This document shows positions 25,669 through 34,795 of a stretch of DNA of 64,000 nucleotides, one piece after another; positions within the stretch are counted from its first letter, which is position 1, and every line of letters begins with the position of its first letter. The notes beneath the pieces were generated by a model. It saw only the letters and a list, made by a program, of their open reading frames with translations, was not told the DNA's origin and did no database searches. The stretch spans positions 62,001 through 126,000 of the forward strand of contig CAZYQE010000001.1 of the NCBI GenBank assembly GCA_964650315.1, written 5' to 3'. This stretch comes from CAJMSU01 sp964650315. Its GTDB lineage: Bacteria > Bacillota_I > Bacilli_A > RF39 > UBA660. Position numbers and translations under genes: made by a program.

Positions 25669-26733
25669 ATGAGTATCAAAAACTTAAATATAGAAAAGAA
25701 CAAAATAAGTACTAAATCTCCTATGAAATTAGCAAAAGAAAAATCAAGAATGTTTGTATTTAGTACAATTTTATGGATTTCATCTGCTACCTTAATAGGT
25801 GTATCTATAAATAATATGAATAGATATACAAAAGATACTTATAATATTTATTCTGGAAGAAAACTTACTATAAGTAAAAAAGATCAAGAAAATATAATTA
25901 AAAATATAGAAAAGAAATATAATACAAAAGTAAAAGAAAAACAAAAAAGTAGTGTATTATTTTTTGATTCAATAGAAAGAAATAAAAATCTAAATAAAGA
26001 AGAAAAAAGAGAGTTTTATGGATTAGTAGATTTAATAGAAGATAATCCATATATAGATAAAGAAACTGCATATACTAATTTATTAAATCTAGATATAAAG
26101 CATAAAGATAATCTTGGTGAAGAAGGACTCTCTGGTTACTGGGATGAAAATGACATATATATAGAAAATTCAAATCCATACTGGGAACATCATGTCTTTT
26201 TTCATGAAGCAATTCATGCTATACATAATAATAGTGCAGTTAGACCTAATTTTATATATGAAGGAATGACAGAGTTATTAGCGTCAGAATATATGTCTAA
26301 GCCAAATATGACATATGATGAATATATAAATTTAGTTAAAATGTTATGTGAAATAGTTGGAAGTGATACAGTATTAAAAGCATATTCAACTAATGATATG
26401 ACATGTATTTATGAAGAAATGGCAAAAATAGGTGGAGAGGCTATAGATTCACAAGAATTAATTTTTGATATTGATTATTTAACAGAAGATATAACACAAA
26501 AAGAATTATCATCTAAAAAGAAAGCTAATTTAAAAGCTAAATTATATGAACTTAGAAAATATTATTTAAAAAAACATAATAAAGATTATGTAGAAGTAGA
26601 TGAAGATAAAGATTTATTTGATAATTATTATATGAGTTTAATAAAAAGTATAGATGGAAATTATAGTTATGTATATCCTAGAGAGGATAAAATATATTTT
26701 AATAGTGAATATAAAAACAGAAAAAGTAAGTAA
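25669..26733 (+). CDS. Membrane-anchored HExxH metallopeptidase-like protein
   Basis: 354 residues. A membrane helix at about 25-48 (MFVFSTILWISSATLIGVSI) is preceded by positive charges, so the rest should be outside the cell. HEAIH at residues 179-183 and YEGMTELLASEY about 15 residues later give the HExxH plus Glu zinc site of a gluzincin-like peptidase. The rest is Lys-rich and helical. The family is not recognised. It lies between truB and rpsO, ten bases after truB. It differs from the metallopeptidase at 5130 in anchor, spacing and lacking the SFNNKR tag. Confidence 0.65.
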   Translation: MSIKNLNIEKNKISTKSPMKLAKEKSRMFVFSTILWISSATLIGVSINNMNRYTKDTYNIYSGRKLTISKKDQENIIKNIEKKYNTKVKEKQKSSVLFFDSIERNKNLNKEEKREFYGLVDLIEDNPYIDKETAYTNLLNLDIKHKDNLGEEGLSGYWDENDIYIENSNPYWEHHVFFHEAIHAIHNNSAVRPNFIYEGMTELLASEYMSKPNMTYDEYINLVKMLCEIVGSDTVLKAYSTNDMTCIYEEMAKIGGEAIDSQELIFDIDYLTEDITQKELSSKKKANLKAKLYELRKYYLKKHNKDYVEVDEDKDLFDNYYMSLIKSIDGNYSYVYPREDKIYFNSEYKNRKSK

Positions 26734-26738
26734 AAGAC

Positions 26739-26767
26739 TTTACAAATTAGTAAAAATTTAGTATATT
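26739..26767 (+). promoter_or_regulatory. Promoter of rpsO
   Basis: TTTACA at 26739-26744 and TATATT at 26762-26767 with a 17-base spacer, about 80 bases before the S15 start. Confidence 0.6.
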
Positions 26768-26777
26768 ATATGTGCTT

Positions 26778-26824
26778 ACCAATTCCAGGTTTAAAGAATT
26801 TCCGACTTTATACTTAGTATTGGT
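26778..26824 (+). promoter_or_regulatory. Structured rpsO leader, possible S15 autoregulatory site
   Basis: ACCAAT (26778-26783) pairs with ATTGGT (26819-26824), enclosing GTTTAAAG (26789-26796) with CTTTATAC (26806-26813). S15 represses its own mRNA in many bacteria through lineage-specific leader folds; the two nested helices directly before the S15 ribosome site fit such a role. No sequence-level match to a known class is claimed. Confidence 0.45.
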
Positions 26825-26850
26825 GAATTCTAAAGAAAGGAAGTTTTATT

Positions 26851-27120
26851 ATGGCATTAAGTAAAGATGAAAAAGCAAAGATCATTAAAGATTTTGCTAA
26901 GAGTAAGAATGATACTGGTTCAACAGAAGTACAAATCGCTATTTTAACAAAAGAAATTAACGATTTAACTGAACATTTAAAAGTACACATTCATGACTAT
27001 CATTCACGTAGAGGTCTTCTTAAGAAAGTTGGACAACGTAAGAATTTACTACAATATTTAGCTAAGAAAGATATTCAAAGTTATCGTGAAGTAATTAAAA
27101 AATTAGGATTAAGAAAGTAG
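26851..27120 (+). CDS. rpsO: 30S ribosomal protein S15
   Basis: 89 residues, the full family length. GSTEVQIAILTKEINDLTEHLK, HDYHSRRGLLKKVGQRKNLL and the C-terminal YLAKKDIQSYREVIKKLGLR match S15 throughout. It binds 16S rRNA helix 22 early in small-subunit assembly. Followed by a strong terminator and then pnp, the usual S15-PNPase order. Confidence 0.98.
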   Translation: MALSKDEKAKIIKDFAKSKNDTGSTEVQIAILTKEINDLTEHLKVHIHDYHSRRGLLKKVGQRKNLLQYLAKKDIQSYREVIKKLGLRK

Positions 27121-27148
27121 ACACGTTTTTTCAGTGTCTATTTTTTTA
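27118..27148 (+). terminator. Rho-independent terminator of rpsO
   Basis: TAGACAC pairs with GTGTCTA across nine bases, then seven T; the stem includes the stop codon. Confidence 0.85.
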
Positions 27149-27188
27149 GAAATAAAGTAGACAAATATTATATAAAAGAGGTAGAAGT

Positions 27189-29363
27189 ATGAAGAAGAAA
27201 AAGACATATGAATTAAAATTTCATGGAAGAAAAATAGTAGTAGAAACAGGAGAATTAGCTAAACAAGCAGATGGTGCAGTATTAGTAAGATATAATGATA
27301 CAGTTGTATTAACTGCTGCAGTAGTATCTAAGAATGTTAACTTATTATCTGATTTCTTTCCACTAACAGTAAATTATCAAGAAAAATTATATTCAGTAGG
27401 TAAAATACCTGGTGGATTTATTAAAAGGGAAGGACGTCCTAGTGAAGCAGCTACACTTGCAGCTAGAATGATTGATCGTCCAATGAGACCATTATTCCCA
27501 GAAGGATTTAAAAATGAAGTACAAATTATTTCAACAGTATTATCAGTTGATCAAGATTGTTCACCTGAATTAACTGCAATGTTTGCTTCATCTTTAGCAA
27601 CTTCAATTTCAAAGATTCCATTTAATGGACCAATTGCTGGAGTTAAAGTTGGACGTGTAAATGGTAAATTTGTAATTAATCCAACTCCAGAAGAATTAGA
27701 AAAATCTGAATTAGAATTAACAGTTGCTGGTACTAAAGATGCTATTAACATGGTTGAATCTAGTGCTAAAGAAGTTCCAGAAGATATTATGTTAGAAGCA
27801 TTAATGGTTGGACATGATGCAATTAAAGAATTAATTAAGTTTGAAGAAAAAATCATTAAAGATATTGGGGAAGAAAAAATGGAATATGAAACATTAACTC
27901 CTGATACTGAAATGATTGAACGTATAGAAAAACTTGCTACTAAGAAAATGGATAAAGCTTTACGTATTAAAGATAAGTTAGAAAAATATGCTGCTATAGA
28001 TGCAGTTAAAGAAGAAATAATTGAAATTTATACAGAAGAAAATGAAGAATATTTAAAAGACATTGAATTAAAAGAATTACTTGCTAAAGTAAATATGGTT
28101 TTATCTGATATTGAATATAAATTATTTAGAAGTATTGTAGTTAAGGAAAAGAAACGTGCAGATGGACGTAAGATGGATGAGATAAGAAAATTATCTACTG
28201 ATATTGATATGTTACCTAGAACTCATGGTTCTGCATTATTCACAAGAGGTGAGACTCAAAGTTTATCAGTAACTACATTAGGTGCTTTAGGAGAACATCA
28301 AATCCTAGATGGTCTTGGATTAGAAGATCAAAAAAGATTTATGTTACACTATAACTTCCCACAATTTTCAGTAGGTGAAACTGGAAGATATGGTGCTCCT
28401 GGAAGAAGAGAAGTAGGACATGGAGCTTTAGGAGAAAAAGCTTTACTACAAGTTATTCCAAGTGAAGAAGAATTCCCATATACAATTAGAATTGTTTCTG
28501 AAATATTAGAATCAAATGGATCATCATCACAAGCAAGTATTTGTGCTGGATGTATGTCATTAATGGCTGCAGGAGTTCCAATTAAAGCTCCAGTTGCAGG
28601 AATCGCTATGGGATTAATTACTCATGAAGATGATTATACTATTTTAACTGATATCCAAGGTATGGAAGATCACTTAGGTGATATGGACTTTAAAGTTGCT
28701 GGTACTAAAGATGGTATTACTGCTTTACAAATGGATATTAAGATTAGTGGTATTACAAAAGATATTTTAAAAGAAGCTTTAGCGCAAGCTAAAAAAGCAA
28801 GATTAGAAATATTAAAAGTAATTGCTAAACAAATTAAAGAACCTAGAAAAGAAGTATCTAAATATGCTCCTAAGATGGAAACATTTAAAATTGATCCTAA
28901 TAAGATAAAAGAAGTAATCGGTCGTGGTGGAGAAATGATTACTAAGATTATTTGTGAAGCTTCTAATGTTACAGAAGTTACTAATGTAAATGCTGTTAAA
29001 GTAGATTTAGAAGAAGATGGAAGAGTAATTATCTATCATACAGATAAAGATGTAATTGAAAAAACAAAAGCTATGATTGAAGATGTAATTAAAGAAGTAG
29101 AAGTAGGAGAGATTTATGATGCTAAAGTTGTTAAAGTAGAAGACTTTGGATGTTTCGTAGAAATATGGCCTGGTTGTGAAGGTTTAGTTCATATATCTCA
29201 ACTAGCTCATGAAAGAGTAAATAAAGTTACAGATATAGTTAAAGAAGGAGACGAAATTATAGTTAAAGCTCTAGGAGCAGATAAACGTGGTCGTCTAAAC
29301 TTCTCAAGAAAAGATGCTCTACCTAAACCAAAACCTAAAAAAGATAAAAAAGAAAAAAAATAA
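27189..29363 (+). CDS. pnp: Polynucleotide phosphorylase
   Basis: 724 residues, normal length. Two RNase PH-like domains: the first with PGGFIKREGRPSEAATLAARM and DRPMRPLFP, the second with RTHGSALFTRGETQSL, LDGLGLEDQKRFMLHYNFP and DLGDMDFKVAGTKDGITALQMD, carrying the catalytic Asp residues. A KH domain (about 555-615, IDPNKIKEVIGRGGEMI) and an S1 domain (about 625-700, GCFVEIWPGCEGLVHISQL) end the protein. It degrades RNA phosphorolytically 3' to 5' as a homotrimer. GAGGTAG precedes the ATG. Confidence 0.98.
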   Translation: MKKKKTYELKFHGRKIVVETGELAKQADGAVLVRYNDTVVLTAAVVSKNVNLLSDFFPLTVNYQEKLYSVGKIPGGFIKREGRPSEAATLAARMIDRPMRPLFPEGFKNEVQIISTVLSVDQDCSPELTAMFASSLATSISKIPFNGPIAGVKVGRVNGKFVINPTPEELEKSELELTVAGTKDAINMVESSAKEVPEDIMLEALMVGHDAIKELIKFEEKIIKDIGEEKMEYETLTPDTEMIERIEKLATKKMDKALRIKDKLEKYAAIDAVKEEIIEIYTEENEEYLKDIELKELLAKVNMVLSDIEYKLFRSIVVKEKKRADGRKMDEIRKLSTDIDMLPRTHGSALFTRGETQSLSVTTLGALGEHQILDGLGLEDQKRFMLHYNFPQFSVGETGRYGAPGRREVGHGALGEKALLQVIPSEEEFPYTIRIVSEILESNGSSSQASICAGCMSLMAAGVPIKAPVAGIAMGLITHEDDYTILTDIQGMEDHLGDMDFKVAGTKDGITALQMDIKISGITKDILKEALAQAKKARLEILKVIAKQIKEPRKEVSKYAPKMETFKIDPNKIKEVIGRGGEMITKIICEASNVTEVTNVNAVKVDLEEDGRVIIYHTDKDVIEKTKAMIEDVIKEVEVGEIYDAKVVKVEDFGCFVEIWPGCEGLVHISQLAHERVNKVTDIVKEGDEIIVKALGADKRGRLNFSRKDALPKPKPKKDKKEKK

Positions 29364-29388
29364 AAGACTTTTAAAAAGTCTTTTTTTA
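29362..29388. terminator. Bidirectional terminator after pnp
   Basis: AAAGACTTTT pairs with AAAAGTCTTT and runs into T; the converging small gene ends in it. Confidence 0.8.
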
Positions 29389-29757
29389 TTTAGTAAATCT
29401 ATTACCATCATCATAACTATCTTCAATATCTTCTACAACATCATTTTTACCCAATTTATCAATAGTTAAATTAATATACTTAGAAACAAAATTTTTAGGT
29501 CTAGGTCTTTTTTTACCAGTAGACTGATTATAATCAAAAGATGTTACCATAATCATAGTATCTTTATATATTTCTTTCCATTCCTCTAAAGATAAAATTT
29601 TCCCCTTTTCATCAAAATCAATAGATTTTTCTATTATACCTTTTATTAATTTTGATTTATCATTGTCTGATAATTCATATTGTTCTTGCATATTCTTAAT
29701 TTCATCATCATCATCTAAAGAATTAACAAAATCTTTCATGATTTCAAAATTAGTCAT
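29386..29757 (-). CDS. Small acidic protein of unknown function
   Basis: 123 residues from the ATG behind GAGGGG (an upstream GTG frame is less likely). Helical and acidic N-terminal half (MKDFVNSLDDDDEIKNMQEQYELS) and a middle segment DFDEKGKILSLEEWKEIYKDTMIMVTSFDYNQSTGKKRPRPKNF. No family, signal or membrane segment. It stands alone, antiparallel to pnp. Confidence 0.5.
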   Translation of the reverse strand: MTNFEIMKDFVNSLDDDDEIKNMQEQYELSDNDKSKLIKGIIEKSIDFDEKGKILSLEEWKEIYKDTMIMVTSFDYNQSTGKKRPRPKNFVSKYINLTIDKLGKNDVVEDIEDSYDDGNRFTK

Positions 29758-29845
29758 AATATTCCCCCTCACAAAAATCAGGATTATTATACATCAAAAC
29801 TTAATAAAAGTCAATAAATACTCATATAATCTATTAGGTGATTTA

Positions 29846-30709
29846 ATGAAGAATAATATCTATAAAATAGTATCTGTAATAATACTAACTATCTTTAGTT
29901 TTTACTATACAAATAAAACAATTGATATTATAAGAGAAACAGATCCGATTATGAAGGAGATTAGAAAATCTAATGATAAGTATTATAAAAAAGCTATAAA
30001 TGCTAAAGTAGTAAACAATACTATAATACCTGGTATTAATGGTAAAAAAATAGATTATAAAAAAAGTTATAGAAAAATGAAAAAATACGGTAATTATAAT
30101 GAAGTATTAACAGTCTTTAAAGAAACAAAACCAAGTATTTCTATAAATAATATTTATGATAAATATATAACAGTAGGTAATAATGAAAAGAAATCGGTAG
30201 CTTTAGTATTTAAAATAGAAAATAATACTAATATAGATAATATTAAAAATATTAATAATATTCTAGTAAATAAAAATATTAAATCTACTATATTTATAGA
30301 TGGATTATTTTTAGAAAATAATTTAGATTTAGTTAATAATTTTAAACTTTCTGAATTAGAAATATTAAATTATGATAATTCTTATAAAGAAATATATTTT
30401 TCTTCAGCTATTAATTATTTAAATAATATTACAGGGAAAGAAGCTAAATATTGTTATGCTGATTATGATAATAAAGAATTAATAGAATTATGTTCTAGAT
30501 TAAAACTACATACAATACTACCTACTATTAAAGTAGGAAACTATCCATATAAAGAAATAAAAAACAAACTACAAAATGCATCTATTATATCTATACCAAT
30601 TAATTCATCTACTGAAATAGAATTATCTACAGTAATAGATTATATTAAATCACGTGGTTATAATTTTTTAACTTTAGATGAATTAATAAATGAAAGTTAT
30701 GATAAATGA
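29846..30709 (+). CDS. Membrane-anchored degenerate polysaccharide-deacetylase-like protein
   Basis: 287 residues. N-terminal membrane helix (IVSVIILTIFSFYYT), so the rest is extracellular. From about residue 115 the sequence follows the NodB barrel: VALVFKIENNTNIDNI, NILVNKNIKSTIFIDG (the usual strand-helix-strand before the zinc site) and, near the end, IVIS-like strand and VIDYIKSRGYNFLTLDELI, the typical closing motif. The metal site Asp-Asp and HxxxH are missing (EILNYDNS lies where SHxxxH would be), so it should not be a deacetylase; it may bind glycans. A similar inactive NodB protein in Bacillus is YlxY. The TTG-containing upstream extension is rejected because TAGGTGA sits before the ATG at 29846. 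Confidence 0.6.
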   Translation: MKNNIYKIVSVIILTIFSFYYTNKTIDIIRETDPIMKEIRKSNDKYYKKAINAKVVNNTIIPGINGKKIDYKKSYRKMKKYGNYNEVLTVFKETKPSISINNIYDKYITVGNNEKKSVALVFKIENNTNIDNIKNINNILVNKNIKSTIFIDGLFLENNLDLVNNFKLSELEILNYDNSYKEIYFSSAINYLNNITGKEAKYCYADYDNKELIELCSRLKLHTILPTIKVGNYPYKEIKNKLQNASIISIPINSSTEIELSTVIDYIKSRGYNFLTLDELINESYDK

Positions 30710-30737
30710 TTGTATTTTTTAAATAAAATGTTATAAT
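30710..30737 (+). promoter_or_regulatory. Promoter of the repeat-protein gene
   Basis: TTGTAT at 30710-30715 and an extended TGTTATAAT ending at 30737, spacing 16. Confidence 0.5.
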
Positions 30738-30761
30738 AGTGTGTCGAAAGAGGGATTTATT

Positions 30762-31739
30762 ATGGAAAAAGAATATAAAATAATGAATTTAATAGAAAGA
30801 TTAAAAGAAGAATATGGAGATAAATATGTAGTTGATAGTCTAGAACAGAGCGTTCTAAATACTAAAAATGATTATTTATCATATAATTTTTTAAAGAAGA
30901 TTAAAGGAGCTAATTTTAAAGAACATGAAAAAGTAATATTAGAAAATGGGAATCCTGCATATAATTATTATGTTATGGAAGATTTTGAAGAAGCAGATAC
31001 TAACAAACATGCACAAATAATAATAGATAGTAAAAATCCTAGATATAATTATCATTGTGCAAAAGATATTGAAGGTGTAGATGTTGGTGCCCATGAACAA
31101 GCAGTAATTGAAAGTAAAAATATTAAATATGCATATTTCTTTGCTAAAGATGTAAAAGGAGCTAATAAAGATAGATTAGGACAAATTGTAATTAAAAGTA
31201 AGGATCCAAAGTATAACTATTTATTTGCTAGAAGTATTAAATATTCAAATGTTAAAAGACATGGTAATGCAGTTATAGAAAGTAAAGATCCAAAGTATAA
31301 TTATTTGTTCGCTGCTAGTGTTTTAGGTGCAGATATAGATTCTCATGAAAAAGTAGTTATGGAAAGTCTTGATCCAGAATACTGTTATAAATTTGCTAGG
31401 GGTATACCTGAATCTGATATAAATAAATTTAAAAAAGTAGTTGTAGAATCTAAGGATCCAGAATATTGCTATAGATATGCTAAAGATGTTCCTGGAATTG
31501 ATAGAAAAGATTTAGAAGAAGCAGTTGTAGAAAGTGAAAATTTACCATATAACTATTTATATGCTAAAGAAATAGAAGATGCTGATCTTAAATGTCATTA
31601 TCAAGTATTCCTAGAAAATGGTAATGTTGCTGATTTAAATCAATTTGAAACATATATAGGTCTACCTATGGATTATGGATTAAGTCCAAAAAGAGTAAAA
31701 ACTTTAATAAAAGAAATTAATGGTGAAATAAAAAGATAA
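30762..31739 (+). CDS. Protein of nine tandem 28-residue repeats, function unknown
   Basis: 325 residues. After about 30 residues the protein is nine consecutive 28-residue units followed by a partial tenth. The consensus is [A/V]VIESKDPKYNYLFAK then about nine variable residues and HE(K/Q), with conserved Tyr-x-Tyr and Phe-Ala positions. The most conserved units are the fourth to seventh; the first and last are degenerate. Each unit should form a pair of short helices, stacking into a solenoid that binds a partner. No signal or membrane segment. Repeats of this kind occur in gut Firmicutes and phages, but I know no function. AGAGGG precedes the ATG at 30762. Confidence 0.6.
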   Translation: MEKEYKIMNLIERLKEEYGDKYVVDSLEQSVLNTKNDYLSYNFLKKIKGANFKEHEKVILENGNPAYNYYVMEDFEEADTNKHAQIIIDSKNPRYNYHCAKDIEGVDVGAHEQAVIESKNIKYAYFFAKDVKGANKDRLGQIVIKSKDPKYNYLFARSIKYSNVKRHGNAVIESKDPKYNYLFAASVLGADIDSHEKVVMESLDPEYCYKFARGIPESDINKFKKVVVESKDPEYCYRYAKDVPGIDRKDLEEAVVESENLPYNYLYAKEIEDADLKCHYQVFLENGNVADLNQFETYIGLPMDYGLSPKRVKTLIKEINGEIKR

Positions 31740-31758
31740 TTATATCTTTTTATTTTGT
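31731..31758 (+). terminator. Probable terminator
   Basis: AAAAGATA pairs with TATCTTTT over ATTA, followed by an interrupted T tract; stop codon in the loop. Confidence 0.6.
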
Positions 31759-31823
31759 TTTTATATAAAGAAATGTTTGGAAAATAAGGATATTTATAGT
31801 ATAATTGATAATAGGTGAGGCAT

Positions 31824-34760
31824 ATGTATTTAAAACAAATAATAACAAGTGGATTTAAATCTTTTGCAGATAAATTAGAGTTAAATCTTGATGATAAGAT
31901 AACTTGTATAGTTGGACCTAATGGATCTGGTAAAAGTAATGTAGTAGATGCTGTTAGATGGGTATTAGGAGAACAATCAGTTAAATCCTTACGTGGTGAA
32001 GGATCAATGAGTGATGTTATTTTCTCTGGAAGTAAATCAAGAAATCCTCTAAATGTTGCCTCAGTAGAATTAATATTTGATAATAGTGATAAATATATAA
32101 ATATTCCATATACAGATATATCTATTAAAAGAAAAATATATCGCAGTGGAGAAAATGAATATTATTTAAATGGAGAAAAATGTAGATTAAAAGATATAAC
32201 TAATTTATTATTGGATTCAGGTATGGGAAAAGAATCTTTTAATATTATATCTCAAGGAGAAGTATCTAAAATACTTAGTAATTCACCTAGTGATAGAAGA
32301 ATTATATTTGAAGAAGCATCAGGTATATTAAAATATAAAAAACGTAAAGAAGAAGCTTTAAGAAAACTAGATAGAACTCATAATAACTTAGATAGAGTAA
32401 ATGATATTATTACTGAGTTAGATATGCAAGTAGGTCCCCTAAAAGAACAAAGTAGAAAAGCTAAAATATATTTAGAGAATAAAGAAGGATTAGATAAATA
32501 TGAAATAGCTTTACTTGCATATGATATAGAAAATCAAACACAAGAATTAGAAAATGCTAAAAAAGAAAAAGAAAAAGTAGATAGTGAAATACTAAATATA
32601 AATACAACTACTTCTAAAAATGATGCATCTACTATAGATGATACTAATAAATTAGAAAAACTAGAAAAGAAAAGAATTGATCTTTCAAAAACATTAGTAA
32701 ATACTACTGCAGAAGTAGAAAAGATTAATGGAGAAAGAAAATTACTTGCTTTAAGAAATAAAACTAAAGATAAAGAAGATAAAAATAAAGAAGAATTAAA
32801 AGAAAAATTAGAATCTAAAAATGAATTAGAATCTAAACTTACTATATTAAAAGATGAATTAGATATAATTATTAAAAAATCTAAGAATGAAGATAAAGAA
32901 TATGATGGATTAAAAGAAGAAATTAATAATTTAAAAACAAAGAAGAATATGTTAAATAATGAATATTCTAATCATGAAAAAGAATTAATTTCTACTAATC
33001 ATAAAATAAGTTCATTACAAAGAGAAATAGATGAGAACTTAGATTTACCTCATTCAGTTAGAAGTATATTAAAAGAAAATTCTTTAAAAGGAATTCATAA
33101 TACTATAGGTAATTTATTAAGTGTAGAGAGTAAATTTACTAAAGCTTTAAATATTGCTATATCTGCATCTAAAAACTTTGTAGTAACAGAAGATGAGAAT
33201 TCATCTAAAAATGCAATTAATTACTTAAAAGATAATCATTTAGGAAGAGCGACTTTCTTCCCAATCTCAGTAATTAAAGAGCGTTATATTGATAATAATA
33301 CATTAGATTTAATTACTAATAATGAAGATTTTATTGGTGTATTAAGTGATTTAGTAGATTATGATACTACATATCAAAATATTATTAAAAATCAATTAGG
33401 TAATGTTTTAGTATCTACTGATATAGATAGTGCTAATAGATTATCTAGATTAGTAAATAGACGTTATAGAATAGTTACTTTAGATGGAGATGTTATTAAT
33501 GTAGGTGGGTCTATGTCAGGAGGATCTACTTCTAAAGTAAAAAGTGTAGTACTAATAAAACAAGAATTAAATAACTTTAAAAACAAATTAGAATTACTAA
33601 ATAAAGAAAAAGAAGATATATCTACTGAAGTAAAAGAAATAGATGAATCTATTGCTAATTTAGAAGATAAATTATTTAAATCATCTAGAAAGAAAGTATC
33701 TTATAAAGAACAATATAATTCTAAGAAAGAAGAAGTAGAAAAAGTAGATAAATCTTTAGATGAAGTAAATAAAGATTTAGAAGGATTAGATTCAGTAATA
33801 AATAATTCTATTGATGAAAAAGAAAAAGAATTAATAGAGAAATACTATGAAGCTAATACTATTAAAGAAACTGTTTCTAATAAACTTAGTAATTTAGCTA
33901 AAGAAATAGATAAATTAAAAGAAAAGATAGAAGAGAAGACTGCTTCATTAAAATTAGAAAATTCTAAATTACGTAATTTAGAAAAAGTATCTAGAGAAAA
34001 AGAAATATTAATAAATAGATTAGATGTAAAAATAGATAATATGTTAACTACTCTAAGTGAAGAATATGAAATGACTTTTGAGAAAGCTAAAGCTAATTAT
34101 AAATTAGATATAGATCCTGAAGAAGCTAGAGTAAAAGTTAATGGTTATAGAGCAAATATTAAAAGAATTGGTATGGTTAACTTAGATGCTATAGAAGAGT
34201 ATGAGAAAGTTAATACTAGATATGAGTTCTTAACTAATCAAAGAGAAGATCTATTAAATGCAGAAAATACATTACTTGATATAATGAATGAAATGGATTC
34301 TGTAATGAGAGATGAGTTTAAAAATACATTTGTAGAAATAAGAAGTGAATTTAAAGGTGTATTTAGAGAATTATTTGGTGGAGGTAGTGCTGATTTAAAA
34401 CTAACTGATCCAGATAACTTACTTACTACAGGAGTAGAAATAGTTGCTTCACCTCCAGGTAAGAAACTAACTACTATTTCATTATTATCAGGAGGAGAAA
34501 AAACATTAACAGCAATATCTTTATTATTCGCAATACTTAATGTTAGAAGTACACCATTCTGTTTATTCGATGAAGTAGAAGCTGCTCTAGATGAAGCAAA
34601 TGTTTCACAATTTGGAACATACCTAGATCATTATAAAAATAAAACACAATTCTTAATAATTACACATAAAAAGAAAACTATGGAATATGCTAATACACTT
34701 TATGGTATAACTATGCAAGAATCAGGTGTATCAAAACTTGTAAGTGTAAAAATGCAATAA
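31824..34760 (+). CDS. smc: SMC chromosome-condensation ATPase, short-arm form
   Basis: 978 residues against about 1180 in Bacillus. N-terminal head with Walker A VGPNGSGKSNVVDAVRW and SISQGEVSKIL-like ISQGEVSKILS; C-terminal head with signature LLSGGEKTLTAISLLFAI, Walker B FCLFDEVEAALDEANV and D-loop. The hinge runs from about 406 to 572, with GGSMSGGSTSK at its end. The coiled-coil arms on either side are about 235 residues each, roughly 100 shorter per side than usual. Both sides are reduced about equally, so the antiparallel arm would still pair. Condensin partners ScpA and ScpB are not in the window. ATAGGTGAGG precedes the ATG. Usually followed by ftsY; here def is antiparallel downstream. 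Confidence 0.95.
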   Translation: MYLKQIITSGFKSFADKLELNLDDKITCIVGPNGSGKSNVVDAVRWVLGEQSVKSLRGEGSMSDVIFSGSKSRNPLNVASVELIFDNSDKYINIPYTDISIKRKIYRSGENEYYLNGEKCRLKDITNLLLDSGMGKESFNIISQGEVSKILSNSPSDRRIIFEEASGILKYKKRKEEALRKLDRTHNNLDRVNDIITELDMQVGPLKEQSRKAKIYLENKEGLDKYEIALLAYDIENQTQELENAKKEKEKVDSEILNINTTTSKNDASTIDDTNKLEKLEKKRIDLSKTLVNTTAEVEKINGERKLLALRNKTKDKEDKNKEELKEKLESKNELESKLTILKDELDIIIKKSKNEDKEYDGLKEEINNLKTKKNMLNNEYSNHEKELISTNHKISSLQREIDENLDLPHSVRSILKENSLKGIHNTIGNLLSVESKFTKALNIAISASKNFVVTEDENSSKNAINYLKDNHLGRATFFPISVIKERYIDNNTLDLITNNEDFIGVLSDLVDYDTTYQNIIKNQLGNVLVSTDIDSANRLSRLVNRRYRIVTLDGDVINVGGSMSGGSTSKVKSVVLIKQELNNFKNKLELLNKEKEDISTEVKEIDESIANLEDKLFKSSRKKVSYKEQYNSKKEEVEKVDKSLDEVNKDLEGLDSVINNSIDEKEKELIEKYYEANTIKETVSNKLSNLAKEIDKLKEKIEEKTASLKLENSKLRNLEKVSREKEILINRLDVKIDNMLTTLSEEYEMTFEKAKANYKLDIDPEEARVKVNGYRANIKRIGMVNLDAIEEYEKVNTRYEFLTNQREDLLNAENTLLDIMNEMDSVMRDEFKNTFVEIRSEFKGVFRELFGGGSADLKLTDPDNLLTTGVEIVASPPGKKLTTISLLSGGEKTLTAISLLFAILNVRSTPFCLFDEVEAALDEANVSQFGTYLDHYKNKTQFLIITHKKKTMEYANTLYGITMQESGVSKLVSVKMQ

Positions 34761-34795
34761 AAAAAGACTAGATGGCTCTCATCTGGTCTTTATCT
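34759..34795. terminator. Bidirectional terminator between smc and def
   Basis: AAAGACTAGATG pairs with CATCTGGTCTTT (one wobble) over five bases; A tract before and T after. The end of def lies in the stem. Confidence 0.75.
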
